From Tychonema bourrellyi FEM_GT703 (GTDB taxonomy: Bacteria; Cyanobacteriota; Cyanobacteriia; Cyanobacteriales; Microcoleaceae): a stretch of DNA of 50,433 nucleotides. The translations under genes were made by a program, and so were the position numbers. Each line of letters begins with the position of its first letter. The first letter of the stretch is position 1. Shown one piece after another: positions 32,100 through 41,609 of this stretch. Where the stretch lies: positions 1 to 50,433 of the forward strand of contig NZ_NXIB02000007.1 of NCBI RefSeq assembly GCF_002412335.2, written 5' to 3'. Under the pieces are notes generated by a model, which saw only the letters and a list, made by a program, of their open reading frames with translations, did no database searches and was not told the origin of the DNA.

Positions 32100-34274
32100 T
32101 TACTTAATAAACAGCATTTCCTGATAAGTAGGCAACGGCCACAAATCATCAGCGATTTCACCTTCCAAACCATCCGCATACTGGCGAACCTCATCCATCA
32201 AAGGACGAATTGTTTGCGAAGCATACTGCATATGCTCTTCTGTTGAAGCAAAATCGTGCTTGCTCAAAGCATCACTCAACTTGCTAGCACAATCCATCAT
32301 CGATTTAACCAGCGTAGCTACTTTTTCGGCAGTTGCTTTGTCCAGTTCAATGCCAATTTCTTTCAAGCCTGCGATCGTCTTGGAAAGATCCGACAAATAG
32401 CTGACTCCAGCCGGATAAATCATGGTTTTTGCCATGCTGACTACCAGTTTTGCTTCGACTTCAATTGCCAGCAAATACTGCTCTGCATAGACATCGTAAC
32501 GGCTTTCCAATTCAACAGGAGTCAAAACACCTGTCTTTTCAAACAAGTCTTCAATATATCCTTCCTTCAACACAGGCAAAGCATCGGCTGTTGTCCGCAA
32601 GTTGGCTAAACCGCGTTCTTCAACCGCCATTTTGTGCCATTCTTCCGAATAGCCATTGCCACCAAATACCACGGCACCATGCTCGTCCATCACTTCTTTC
32701 AGGACAGTTTGGATGGCAGCATTCAGTTCAGTTCCTGTAGCCAAATCGCTTTCTAACTTGTTAGCAACCCAGTCCAAAGAATCTGCCAAAATTGTATTCA
32801 TCGCCACCAGCGGGCCGGAAACAGATTGACCGGAACCTACAGCGCGGAATTCAAAACGGTTGCCCGTGAAAGCAAAGGGCGATGTCCGGTTTCTGTCACC
32901 AGCATCCTTGACGAAAGTAGGCAGTGTTTCTACGCCTAAGTTCATGATTCCGCGACCTTGAGAATCCTTAACTCCTCCTTGGCTAATTTGCTCGAAGATA
33001 TTTTCTAATTGCGAACCCAAATAGACAGAGATAATCGCTGGTGGAGCTTCATTAGCACCTAATCTGTGGTCGTTACTAGCAGTAGCAACTACCGCGCGCA
33101 ACAACGGGCCGTATTTGTGAACGCCGCGAATTACAGCGCCGCAGAAAACTAGAAATTGGACGTTTGAGTGTGGCGTATCGCCTGGGTCTAATAAGTTTCC
33201 TTGAGTAGCATTGCCAACAGACCAGTTGACGTGCTTGCCGGAACCATTGATGCCTGCAAAGGGCTTCTCGTGCAGCAAGCAGACAAAACCATGTTTCTTC
33301 GCAGTGTTACGAAGAATGGTCATGGTTAATTGTTGGTGGTCGCTGGCGACGTTTGCTGCTTCAAAAAATGGTGCAATTTCAAATTGACCTGGTGCTACTT
33401 CGTTGTGGCGAGTTTTGGCAGGAATGCCCAGGCGGTACATTCTTTCTTCTACTTCCTGCATGAAGACTTGAACGCGCTCTGGAATTGCTCCAAAATAGTG
33501 GTCGTCAAATTGCTGTCCTTTGGCTGGAGGTTTGCCAAACAAAGTGCGACCTGCTAACATTAAGTCAGGGCGATTGTTGGCAAAATTTGAATCTATCAGG
33601 AAGTATTCTTGTTCGGCACCGCAACTGGAATTTACTGGAGCTACTTCGGTATTTCCTAATACTTTTAAAACGCGGGTTGCTGCTTTGTTCATGGCGGCAA
33701 TGGAACGTAGAAGCGGCGTTTTTTTGTCTAATGCTTCACCTGTCCAGGAGATGAAAACAGTGGGAATGCACAAGGTCATGCCGTTGTCTGTTTCCATGAC
33801 GTAAGCAGGGCTGGTGACATCCCAGGCTGTGTATCCACGAGCGGCGGCGGTGGAACGGATGCCGCCGTTGGGGAATGACGAGCCATCGGGTTCGCCTTGT
33901 ACGAGAACTTTGCCTGCAAATTCTGAGATGGCGGAGCCGTCGCTTTGGACTGAGATGAAACCGTCGTGCTTTTCGGCAGTGCTGTTGGTGAGCGGGTAAA
34001 ATACGTGGGCGTAGTACAGGGCTCCTTTGGAAATAGCCCAGTCTTTCATGGCTACTGCAACTACATCAGCGACTGACTCGTCGAGTTTTTTGCCGGTTTG
34101 AACGGTATTTTTTACTGATTTGAAAATGCTTTTGGGCAGACTTTCTTGCATTTTGCTCAGACTAAAAACGTCTGTTGCCCACATATCTTCTAGTCGCTTG
34201 GGAGGCCGAGCTGGCATCAATTTGCGGTTGACGATTTGAGAAATTGCTTGAACGCGAGATTCGTTTCCACTCAT
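32100..34274 (-). CDS. glnN: Glutamine synthetase type III
   Basis: A 724-aa GSIII enzyme making glutamine from glutamate and ammonia with ATP; GSIII is larger and unlike GlnA in sequence. Diagnostic stretches: [20 protein letters not shown] near the N-terminus, [31 protein letters not shown] with the metal-site Glu, [33 protein letters not shown] and [20 protein letters not shown]. Full length with no gaps. In several cyanobacteria GlnN is induced by nitrogen starvation under NtcA. Here a complete NtcA-type promoter lies 270-312 bp upstream, so the leader is long and contains small hairpins (TCCTC...GAGGA and GGACTTTAGTCC). Confidence 0.97.
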   Translation of the reverse strand: MSGNESRVQAISQIVNRKLMPARPPKRLEDMWATDVFSLSKMQESLPKSIFKSVKNTVQTGKKLDESVADVVAVAMKDWAISKGALYYAHVFYPLTNSTAEKHDGFISVQSDGSAISEFAGKVLVQGEPDGSSFPNGGIRSTAAARGYTAWDVTSPAYVMETDNGMTLCIPTVFISWTGEALDKKTPLLRSIAAMNKAATRVLKVLGNTEVAPVNSSCGAEQEYFLIDSNFANNRPDLMLAGRTLFGKPPAKGQQFDDHYFGAIPERVQVFMQEVEERMYRLGIPAKTRHNEVAPGQFEIAPFFEAANVASDHQQLTMTILRNTAKKHGFVCLLHEKPFAGINGSGKHVNWSVGNATQGNLLDPGDTPHSNVQFLVFCGAVIRGVHKYGPLLRAVVATASNDHRLGANEAPPAIISVYLGSQLENIFEQISQGGVKDSQGRGIMNLGVETLPTFVKDAGDRNRTSPFAFTGNRFEFRAVGSGQSVSGPLVAMNTILADSLDWVANKLESDLATGTELNAAIQTVLKEVMDEHGAVVFGGNGYSEEWHKMAVEERGLANLRTTADALPVLKEGYIEDLFEKTGVLTPVELESRYDVYAEQYLLAIEVEAKLVVSMAKTMIYPAGVSYLSDLSKTIAGLKEIGIELDKATAEKVATLVKSMMDCASKLSDALSKHDFASTEEHMQYASQTIRPLMDEVRQYADGLEGEIADDLWPLPTYQEMLFIK

Positions 34275-34544
34275 GGTTTTTTCTGTTGTTGATTAGGGGA
34301 CAAGTAGTTTTGAAAAAATACGGCTTAGGAAGAGCCGGTTGTTAGTGAGGACCTTTGTCCTCTCTTGTTTTTCGATCGGGACTTTAGTCCTGATTAGAAA
34401 CAAATTTTATTACGGGTAATTAAAGCGAGGTGCGATCGATTTAGGGTTTTTCACTGTTGGGCGATCGAGAAATCGCGTTCTACCAAATAACACATTTATG
34501 TTGGTTTTGGAGAATTATCGAAAATGCACAATCTACACTTGGAG

Positions 34545-34586
34545 AGTTTAAACAATCATTAATCAAACAAATGTATCGTAGGCTAC
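34545..34586 (-). promoter_or_regulatory. Canonical NtcA-activated promoter of glnN
   Basis: On the minus strand GTA-GCCTACGA-TAC (34,573-34,586) fits GTA-N8-TAC exactly. TAAACT (34,545-34,550) follows after exactly 22 bp, matching TA-N3-T. This is the full class II NtcA layout GTA-N8-TAC-N22-TA-N3-T. Transcription would start near 34,538, giving a ~264-nt leader. Confidence 0.8.
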
Positions 34587-34662
34587 AAAACTTTAAGTTT
34601 TTACAAAACCAGAAGACCTTCTGCTTTTGTAGCGGGCTTGCTAAACTACAAAATAAACAGAT

Positions 34663-34692
34663 AATCCTCGACTTCTTTAAGAAGTCAAGGAT
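34663..34692. terminator. Hairpin at the end of the histidine-kinase gene
   Basis: ATCCTCGACTTCTT and AAGAAGTCAAGGAT form a 14-bp stem with one mismatch and almost no loop. It spans the last codons and stop of the kinase gene and lies upstream of the NtcA box, so it probably separates kinase transcription from glnN. Confidence 0.6.
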
Positions 34693-35786
34693 TTGACCGA
34701 ACTATTGGTCTCTGATTCGATTTGCTTCTGGATAGGAATACGAATCACAAACTCCGCCCCTGTTCCTGGAGTTGAAAAACACATTAGCTTACCGCCATGT
34801 TTTTCCGTGATAATCTGGTGACTAATTGCCATTCCCATTCCTGTTCCCTTACCAATCGGTTTTGTGGTAAAAAATGGATTAAATATTTGTTTTTGAATTG
34901 ATTCTGGTATTCCTAATCCAGTATCTGCGATCGCAATCTGCACCCATTCTGAATCAATCACCGATGTAGAGATAGTAATCTGACTAGAATTTTCTTTTCT
35001 TTCTTGAACCGTTCGTTTTTCATTTACTTCATCAACGGCGTCAATCGCATTTGCCAGAATATTCATAAACACCTGATTCAGTTGTCCGCCATAGCACTCC
35101 ACCAGGGGCAAATGATCATAGTTCCGAATCACCTGAATCTCTGAGTATTCCGGTTTATTCTTCAGACGATGCTGCAAAATCAGCAATGTACTATCGATAC
35201 CTTCATGAATATCCACAGGCTTGAACTCAGCTTCGTCCATTCGTGAAAATATCCGCAATGATAGGACAATGTTACAGATGCGATCGGTCCCAAGCTTCAT
35301 AGAGCTGAGAATTTTAAGTAAGTCTTTCTGCAAAAAATCCAAGTCAATTGCATCTGACTCCTCTTGAATTTCAGGGTTCGGATTGGGATAGTGCTGCTGA
35401 TAAAGTTGCACGATATTCAGCAGATTTTGAGAATATTCCTCAAGATATCTTAAGTTGCCGTGGATGAAGCTAACTGGATTATTAATTTCATGGGCCACAC
35501 CTGCGACAAGTTGCCCTAAGCTGGACATCTTTTCGGCATGAATGAGTTGGGTTTGAGTTCGTTTAAGTTCGATCAGAGTCTGTTCTAACTGACGCTTTTC
35601 TTTGAGTTCTTTTTGTGAATTTTCTAGCTCGTTGATGATTTGTCGGAGCAAATACTCTTTTTTTTGATTCGTTTGCTCAAGTTCTAGGCAAGTTGTCTCC
35701 GATCGCTCTAACTTTTTTCGCAAAATCCGATTTTCTTTTTCAAGATGCTTAATCATTGCCAGAGCATCTATTTGTTCTGACTTCAT
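34677..35786 (-). CDS. Sensor histidine kinase without its own sensor domain
   Basis: A 369-aa cytoplasmic kinase. Residues about 1-80 form a coiled coil (EKENRILRKKLERSETTCLE...). The dimerisation/His box is SSLGQLVAGVAHEINNPVSF with the phosphorylated His near 98. The catalytic domain has the N box NQVFMNILANAIDAV, G1 IADTGLGIP and G2 GKGTGMGMAIS. No membrane helix, PAS or GAF domain is present. It starts 1 bp after the stop of the FIST gene, so the FIST protein is very likely its sensory partner. No response regulator is adjacent. Confidence 0.9.
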   Translation of the reverse strand: MKSEQIDALAMIKHLEKENRILRKKLERSETTCLELEQTNQKKEYLLRQIINELENSQKELKEKRQLEQTLIELKRTQTQLIHAEKMSSLGQLVAGVAHEINNPVSFIHGNLRYLEEYSQNLLNIVQLYQQHYPNPNPEIQEESDAIDLDFLQKDLLKILSSMKLGTDRICNIVLSLRIFSRMDEAEFKPVDIHEGIDSTLLILQHRLKNKPEYSEIQVIRNYDHLPLVECYGGQLNQVFMNILANAIDAVDEVNEKRTVQERKENSSQITISTSVIDSEWVQIAIADTGLGIPESIQKQIFNPFFTTKPIGKGTGMGMAISHQIITEKHGGKLMCFSTPGTGAEFVIRIPIQKQIESETNSSVKSLTS

Positions 35787-35787
35787 C

Positions 35788-36942
35788 TTAGGCTTCTCCT
35801 AGTAGCAAAGTGATAAATGTTTCGTTGTGAAAACAGGAGATGCCCTGCTGTTCTAAAGGAGAAATTTCACCATTGGTGTAAAAGCCACAACTCGGCAATG
35901 ATTGGGTCAAACAGGTTTGAGTTAGTGCATATTCTTCTTTTGTCCGAGTACCTAAAATCTGTCGTCGAGCGCAACAGGAAAAATACAGAGCAGCGGCAGG
36001 TTCTTTACCAGGATAATTCTGTAAGGCTTGCATCATAGATGTTCGAGATGCAGATAGAATACTGTCATGGGTAGTTTCGGCAATTTGAACGATCGCCCCT
36101 TCTGGAACATCTCCAAAAAAGGTCACGCTACCAACTGCTGAATCGTAAACTGCGCTGGGCGCTCGCAAATAGTAATGAGTTTCATTGATATCAAATACGG
36201 CTAGGGGATATTCTGTGGCTGGCACTCTTTCCCCCAAATAGTGGTGATAAAACTCTAGAGCAGGTTTACTATCGATTTCGTAGACTACATTTTGAGAGGA
36301 TTTGGTGACTTTTCCTCGCTTACCAATGGGATTCCAACCACTAGCAACACTATGAGAAAAGAGAATAGACCCAGAGATTAAGAGAATGGGAATTGCATCG
36401 CTATAAACTTCGGTTTTGTAAAATTGATAGGTTTGTTTGAACTGGAACCTATCCGCCGTGAGTCCGCCAATAACAGGTACTTTTTTGCCTAAAGCTTGAT
36501 TCAAGCTATCTAAAATCAAAACGGCGCTGGTGCTCAGACTTTCTGGCAAAGTAATACAGAGTTTAATTGGCTCTGTATGACCTGTTGTTGCTTGAACAAT
36601 AGCGGTTTGAATGGCGCAGTTCAAGTCCTGAGAAATGTCTCGTCCAATTCCAGCACGAATTGTGATGTTGTCCGAACAAAATAGCATCAGAGTGAGTGAA
36701 TCCTGTTCAAACCCTAAAATAGAAGACATCTCTCCATCGGTTGTGCCACCAATTAGCTCAATTCCTGGATAAGTCTGATTAATTTGATTTAAGATGAGAG
36801 TATGTTCAAAGTCAATGGCAGCGAATAATATACCTGCTTGAGGGGATAATCCTGACAGGGATTTATGACATTGTTCTAGGACTTCTGCTATGGCATAGAG
36901 AGAGTCAGGATCATTGCTATGACCAACTACAGTTTTCAACAT
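35788..36942 (-). CDS. FIST domain signal-sensing protein
   Basis: A 384-aa protein with a FIST_N domain (about 25-225; GILFAAIDFEH, ELIGGTTDGEMSS, VPVIGGLTADRFQFKQTYQF) and a FIST_C domain (about 230-370; ALEFYHHYLGE, FDINETHYYLRAP, ALYFSCCARRQILG, GFYTNGEISPL). FIST proteins bind small ligands, possibly amino acids, and usually act with kinases or cyclases. No membrane segment. Translation is coupled to the kinase gene (1-bp gap). The pair's ligand and output are unknown. Confidence 0.9.
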   Translation of the reverse strand: MLKTVVGHSNDPDSLYAIAEVLEQCHKSLSGLSPQAGILFAAIDFEHTLILNQINQTYPGIELIGGTTDGEMSSILGFEQDSLTLMLFCSDNITIRAGIGRDISQDLNCAIQTAIVQATTGHTEPIKLCITLPESLSTSAVLILDSLNQALGKKVPVIGGLTADRFQFKQTYQFYKTEVYSDAIPILLISGSILFSHSVASGWNPIGKRGKVTKSSQNVVYEIDSKPALEFYHHYLGERVPATEYPLAVFDINETHYYLRAPSAVYDSAVGSVTFFGDVPEGAIVQIAETTHDSILSASRTSMMQALQNYPGKEPAAALYFSCCARRQILGTRTKEEYALTQTCLTQSLPSCGFYTNGEISPLEQQGISCFHNETFITLLLGEA

Positions 36943-37644
36943 CGGTTTACTCCAGTAATTGTACCGTCAGTACAAGTGTAAAAGTGACAGCTCTGCGTGA
37001 GTGAGAATACTCATAATCCAATCCCTGTCAATTTTAATTTAGGAAAAGTCCTTCAGTATTGAGAGTTGAGTTTTGATGACAGGGAAGTAGTCAACTTGAA
37101 TGAATTACCACTTTAAAATTTATATTGTGATTCTAACAGACTTGTTTCCTTACCATTAAACCTTTTAAATCAAATATACCATACTGAGCAACTAAAAACC
37201 AAAAACCGGGACAAATCGCACTTTTATTTGAAATTTGGGAAGAGGAGATGGGAACTGGTGTTAACGGGCGATCGCCCAAATTTTGGCGGGCTGGTAACAT
37301 TTTTAACACTAGGGGGATCAAGTGACGATCGACGCAAGCAAATTTAAAAAATCCGATCGGTAGTATTGCGTAGAATGTTGCAAATATTTACATCGCCTTG
37401 AATCCCGATCGCGCTTACGGCATCTTGTTCAACACGACATTTTGGAGTCAATTCGACATCGGTGCCCAACAATCGGCAGGGCTGTTTCATTCGACCTAGG
37501 GGCAATCCAAAGATGAAGGCTATGGTGGGATTCATTCAGGGCGATCGCTCGATCTGGTAGAGTTTGAGATGGAAAGGGCGATCGGCTTTCTCGATCGAAC
37601 TCAGCCTGTGATATCATTTCCGTTTAATTCGTCCTGGTATCTAA
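36943..37644. other. 700-bp stretch without a supported gene
   Basis: Short frames here have no recognisable domain. A minus-strand frame at 37,344-37,535 (LLGTDVELTPKCRVEQDAVS) could be a decayed gene but has no partner. TGGTAGAGTTTGAGATGGAA followed by GGGCGATCGGCTTTC at 37,554 closely resembles 25,309-25,341, another dispersed repeat. Confidence 0.5.
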
Positions 37645-37833
37645 TCAAATTCTGTAGATACTGTTTTAGAATTTATTGAGTTTTTGCGATATAAAGCCCA
37701 GAAGCAGGAGGAACAGCAGGTAGAGGAAAAACAACCGATTTCGGCTTATGAAGCAGCGCAACAGTGGGCGGGATGTGTCGATAGTGGACTTGGTGATTTA
37801 GGGACGAATCAAGAATATTTAAAATTACATTAA
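37645..37833 (+). pseudogene. Start-less antitoxin-like (DUF2281-type) remnant
   Basis: After a stop at 37,642-37,644 the frame reads SNSVDTVLEFIEFLRYKAQK, then an acidic Gln/Glu stretch, QPISAYEAAQQWAGCVDSGL, GDLGTNQEYLKLH and a stop. EFIEFLRYK and the AGCVDSGLGDL ending are typical of small cyanobacterial DUF2281-like antitoxin proteins. No start codon is available, so the N-terminus is lost. It ends 19 bp before the Uma2 gene. Confidence 0.65.
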
Positions 37834-37852
37834 AAAGTTGGAGGTTTTCCCA

Positions 37853-38461
37853 ATGACTCAAACGATATCAAAGTTAATAACTTTCGATGAATTTCTGGAA
37901 TGGAAACCAGAAAACGGACATTATGAATTACATAACGGAGTTATTGTTGAAATGCCAAATCCAACTGGTAAACATTCAGTCGTCGCAGGTTTTCAGGCGT
38001 TCGAGTTTGGTTTAGAAATCAGGCGACTACAACTTCCTTACTTTATTCCCAAGGAATGTACGATTAAATTTATCGATAACTCTGGCTACGATCCAGATGT
38101 CATTGTATTAGATAAACAAGCCGTAGCAGCGAATGAGTCTCGATGGGAAAGAGAATCAGTTATTACTCAAGGAGATTCCATAAAATTAGTTATTGAAGTT
38201 GTCAGCACAAATTGGCGAGATGATTATGCACATAAAATGATTGATTATGAAGCATTAGGCATTTCCGAATATTGGATTGTAGATTATTTGGGATTAGGTG
38301 GTAGCCGTTATATTGGTTCTCCGAAACAACCTACTTTATCGGTTTATCAGCTAGTAGATGGTGAGTATCAAATTAAGCTGTTTCGGGGAGATGAAAGGGT
38401 TGAATCAGTAGTTTTTCCAGAATTAAATTTGACCGCCGTGCAGATTTTTAATGGTGAGTAA
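37853..38461 (+). CDS. Uma2-family (DUF820) putative endonuclease
   Basis: A 202-aa protein of the PD-(D/E)xK-like Uma2 family, greatly expanded in filamentous cyanobacteria. I start at ATG 37,853, 8 bp after GGAGG, not at the in-frame ATG five codons earlier. Motifs: TFDEFLEW and YELHNGVIVEMPNPTGKHS at the start, DPDVIVLD (about 82-89) with the first acidic residues, KLVIEVVSTNWRDDY (about 110-124) with the E-x-V motif, then YEALGISEYWIVDYLG. Its biological role is not established; many are viewed as mobile or defence-linked. Confidence 0.88.
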   Translation: MTQTISKLITFDEFLEWKPENGHYELHNGVIVEMPNPTGKHSVVAGFQAFEFGLEIRRLQLPYFIPKECTIKFIDNSGYDPDVIVLDKQAVAANESRWERESVITQGDSIKLVIEVVSTNWRDDYAHKMIDYEALGISEYWIVDYLGLGGSRYIGSPKQPTLSVYQLVDGEYQIKLFRGDERVESVVFPELNLTAVQIFNGE

Positions 38462-38635
38462 GTATTCAGACGATCGATATTATTATACTAAAAAGCGTTT
38501 TACTATAATAAGATTCTGTTCCAGCCGTCTTATTATATTGTTGCCGTATCCAGAAATCCGGCTGATGTTCGCTTAATCTTGGAAAAAGCTGCACTATTCA
38601 GTTGAGATAAAGTTACTATAATATAGTGGGAGGCG

Positions 38636-40531
38636 ATGAGTAGACCCGACACCTACCCACAAACTATGCAACCCATCAAAATCACCACATTCCAAGCTTT
38701 GCGTCGCAGCCTGGGTTTAATCATCAAAGCCGCACCGATCGAACTTCGCAATTTAATATTACTCAACATCATTCGCGGTGCAGCCCCATCTGGCGTGCTA
38801 TTTTTAGATAAATTAATCATCGATGAAGTATCTCGGTTACTGTCGCAAACCCAAACAGCACAGCCCTTTGCTTTGATGCTTGCCCACCCCATATTGCTGT
38901 GGAGTATTGCCGGAGTCTTAAGTCTCAAGTTAGTCGGCGACTCCCTCGAAACCATGAGCTCCTTTGCATCGACATCTTTGCGCGATCGCGTTCAAGGCTT
39001 CGTCGAAGGAAAAGTTCTCGAAAAAGTCGCCAATTTCGACGATATCGCCCTGTTTGAAAACCCCGAACTATTAAATATTGTAGAACTCGCCAAAACCGGA
39101 GTCAAACAAGTACAGCAACTAGCATTTACCCTCAGTATGACGATTACAGGAGTTTTTATCTTCATTCCATCGATCGGGCTTGCTGCTACCATAGCTTGGT
39201 GGGTGCCAATGCTGATGTTGATTTCATCATCTCCCTCAATTTACATCCAAAGAAAGTATAGCAGAATTATTTGGAGAGTTCAAAGAAAGCAAGCTAAAAT
39301 TAGTCGCGAAATGAACTTATCCGCTAGAGTATTGACGGGGGAAGAATATGCTAAGGAATTGCGTTTGTTTGGCTTGCAGGAACTTTGGCTGAAACGCTGG
39401 CAAGGTCAGTTTTTGCAGTTTTTTAGCGAGATGCAGCGCATCCGAAAAAAGGGAGCAGTTGTTGTACTTTTTTGGTCAGTTTTTAGTAGAATAGGAGTAG
39501 CTTTGCCCTTTGTTTATGTGGTGATGGGAGCTTTGGGAGGGCGCTATACTTTGGGGGATTTGGCGCTTTATTCGGGTTTGATTGTCCAGGTGGAGCAAAG
39601 TTTGCAATTATTGATTGGTAATTATACTAATTTGTACGATATTTCTCTCAGTGTTACTCCGATTTTTCAACTTTTGGATCTGAAACCGGAATTGCAATCT
39701 CCGCTTGTGGATGTGTCGTCTCGTTTATTTAGTTTACCGGATGGCGGGCAGGATGCCCGTGCCACAAAGGATAAAATTGGCATTGAGATTGAACATTTAT
39801 CTTTCTGTTATCCCGGTAGCAATAAAAACACCGTTGAAGATATTAATTTAACTATCCAACCGGGGGAAATGCTAGTGGTTGTCGGTGAAAATGGCGCGGG
39901 TAAAACTACTCTTGGCAAACTCCTCGGCAGACTGTACGATCCGACAAGTGGTTCGATCGCCTGGAATGGCAAAGATTTGCGATCGCTCAATCTAGCATAC
40001 GTGCGATCGCACATAGCAGTTGTCATGCAAGATTACGCCCGTTTCCCCTCGACAGTTCGCGAAAATGTCGGCTTTGGCGACTTGCTTTCCCTGTCAGATG
40101 ACACCGCAATTAACGAAGCTATTTCCGAAGCAGGAATTGCAGCTAAAGTCAACAGTTTAGAGCAAGGTTTAGAAACACCCTTGGGGAAACAATTAGAAGA
40201 TGGCATCGACTTATCGGGGGGACAGTGGCAAAGAATTGCGATCGCCCGCGCCCTCATGCGGCTTTCTACAGCCGAAGTCCTAATTTTTGACGAACCAACC
40301 GCCGCCCTCGACCCCAAGACAGAACACGAAATTTACAGCATCTTCCGCCAAATAGCCGCCGGGAAAACCACGGTTGTGATTAGTCACAGATTAGGTTTAG
40401 CAAAAATAGCCGATCGCATCGCCGTGATGGAAAACGGTAAAATAGTCGAAATAGGAACTCACGACGAATTGATAACATCAAACGGAATTTACTGTTCGAT
40501 GTTCACTCGTCAAGCTAGCAGCTATATTTAG
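38636..40531 (+). CDS. ABC exporter, fused membrane and ATPase domains
   Basis: A 631-aa half-transporter, presumably a homodimer, exporting an unknown substrate. The membrane part (about 1-340) has six helices with the coupling-helix region EEYAKELRLFGLQELWLKRW. A ~30-residue linker near 362-377 contains DGGQDARAT, encoded by a repeat-like stretch (GATGGCGGGCAGGATGCCCG). The ATPase has Walker A VGENGAGKTTLGK, Q loop VMQDYARFPS, signature LSGGQWQRIAIARA, Walker B VLIFDEPTAALDP and the switch His in VVISHRL. GGGAGG is only 2 bp before this ATG, so the start could be ATG 38,666 (MQPIKIT). It stands alone with no substrate gene nearby. Confidence 0.88.
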   Translation: MSRPDTYPQTMQPIKITTFQALRRSLGLIIKAAPIELRNLILLNIIRGAAPSGVLFLDKLIIDEVSRLLSQTQTAQPFALMLAHPILLWSIAGVLSLKLVGDSLETMSSFASTSLRDRVQGFVEGKVLEKVANFDDIALFENPELLNIVELAKTGVKQVQQLAFTLSMTITGVFIFIPSIGLAATIAWWVPMLMLISSSPSIYIQRKYSRIIWRVQRKQAKISREMNLSARVLTGEEYAKELRLFGLQELWLKRWQGQFLQFFSEMQRIRKKGAVVVLFWSVFSRIGVALPFVYVVMGALGGRYTLGDLALYSGLIVQVEQSLQLLIGNYTNLYDISLSVTPIFQLLDLKPELQSPLVDVSSRLFSLPDGGQDARATKDKIGIEIEHLSFCYPGSNKNTVEDINLTIQPGEMLVVVGENGAGKTTLGKLLGRLYDPTSGSIAWNGKDLRSLNLAYVRSHIAVVMQDYARFPSTVRENVGFGDLLSLSDDTAINEAISEAGIAAKVNSLEQGLETPLGKQLEDGIDLSGGQWQRIAIARALMRLSTAEVLIFDEPTAALDPKTEHEIYSIFRQIAAGKTTVVISHRLGLAKIADRIAVMENGKIVEIGTHDELITSNGIYCSMFTRQASSYI

Positions 40532-40536
40532 TCATT

Positions 40537-40820
40537 AGTTATGAGTTATGAGTTACGAGTTATGAGTTATTAGTTACGAATAACCAATTCCCAATGCCCA
40601 ATGCCCAATTCCCCATGCCCAATTCCCCATGCCCAATGCCCAATGCCCAATTCCCAATTCCCCATGCCCAATGCCCAATGCCCAATGCCCAATTCCCCAT
40701 GCCCAATGCCCCATGCCCAATGCCCAATGCCCAATGCCCAATGCCCAATTCCCCATGCCCAATTCCCCATGCCCAATTCCCCATGCCCAATTCCCCATGC
40801 CCAATGCCCAATTCCCCATA
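40537..40820. repeat. Two adjacent heptanucleotide tandem arrays
   Basis: 40,537-40,578 is about six AGTTATG-type units. 40,590-40,820 is exactly 33 heptamers drawn from only three words, CCCAATG, CCCAATT and CCCCATG, with a final CCCCATA. CCCAATT is followed by CCCCATG in all but two cases, one of them the last unit. No stop codon occurs in several frames, giving false open frames. This is the STRR class described in heterocystous and filamentous cyanobacteria. Confidence 0.95.
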
Positions 40821-40937
40821 ACTATCTTCCAGTCAGAGTATCCGCATAAGGATCGGGCAAAGCTTGCTGTACCTCAAAAACCGACAAAGAATCCCCAGTT
40901 AAATCCCCAGTTAAATCCTTAGTTAAATCCTTGCTAT

Positions 40938-41267
40938 TCAATTTTTTTTTACCCCATCCCCACGGCGATCCCGCTCTTGCAAAGTCAATAATTCCTCTTG
41001 ATAAACAGCAACAATTCGCGCCAAACTCGCCGCCAAATCATCCCAATTATCATCCGGTCCCAACTTCTCGGAAATTCCCTCAAATAACTCTCCCGCTTGC
41101 CTCTTTTGCACGTAAGCTTTCAATAGCTTGCCCGACTTTTGCAAAACCGCTTGATAAATGTCCCCATCAGACCACCAAAGTCCCTGTTGACTCAGCAGCC
41201 AAGTCAAAATATACTCGCGAGCGTGTTGCTCCTTCACCCAGGCCGCGAGATACTGCAAATCTTCCAT
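40938..41267 (-). CDS. Small cyanobacterial protein of unknown function
   Basis: A 109-aa soluble, mostly helical protein (MEDLQYLAAWVKEQHAREYI, WLLSQQGLWWSDGDIYQAVL, LARIVAVYQEELLTL). It has no signal peptide and no domain I recognise. The frame uses normal codons for this genome, and the conserved-looking Trp-rich block and position between repeats and gnd favour a real gene. The C-terminus (DRRGDGVKKN) is low-complexity next to a poly-A/T tract. Confidence 0.6.
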   Translation of the reverse strand: MEDLQYLAAWVKEQHAREYILTWLLSQQGLWWSDGDIYQAVLQKSGKLLKAYVQKRQAGELFEGISEKLGPDDNWDDLAASLARIVAVYQEELLTLQERDRRGDGVKKN

Positions 41268-41269
41268 AG

Positions 41270-41609
41270 TTATAGTCTCCTAACTTTTATCCAAAATTTC
41301 GGCTAGTTTGTATCTACCGTTACTGCGATCGACTGAATATCTGTCTTATTATCACTCACCGATCTCTTTAATATCCCTTAAATCTTAAAAAAACCCTACT
41401 GATTCACCAAACATCAATTTTTTGAATATAAAAGTACACTTAAACCGACATCTTGCATCAGCTCAAAAACAGGCTTTCCGGCCTGTTCCACAAAGACTAA
41501 ATTTGGTTGTGGGGTGGGCATCCTGCCCGCCCGTAAGCGGTTTTAACCGCTTGTATCCTTTCTCTCTCAGGCTTAAAGGCTCTGAGTTTCCCACTTACCC
41601 AGTATTTTT
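41270..41609. other. 340-bp spacer before gnd with two palindromes
   Basis: AACAGGC-TTTCC-GGCCTGTTCC (about 41,470-41,492) is the same hairpin family as in the 72-bp repeat, and GCGGTT-TT-AACCGC (41,537-41,550) follows a GGGCATCCTGCCC palindrome. No gene is supported here. They may lie in the gnd leader. Confidence 0.6.

Noticed and set aside
34275..34540. Glutamine riboswitch in the glnN leader
   Set aside because: Only simple hairpins are visible. I could not find the conserved glnA-RNA core pattern by eye; a covariance-model search would settle it.
37133..37617. Three ~62-aa minus-strand frames
   Set aside because: No domain, no clear ribosome-binding site, mutual overlap; at best a decayed gene, noted in the spacer entry.
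40560..40922. Six overlapping open frames of 68-97 aa in the heptanucleotide array
   Set aside because: All are translations of three heptamers with no stop codon; there is no ribosome-binding site or protein-like composition.
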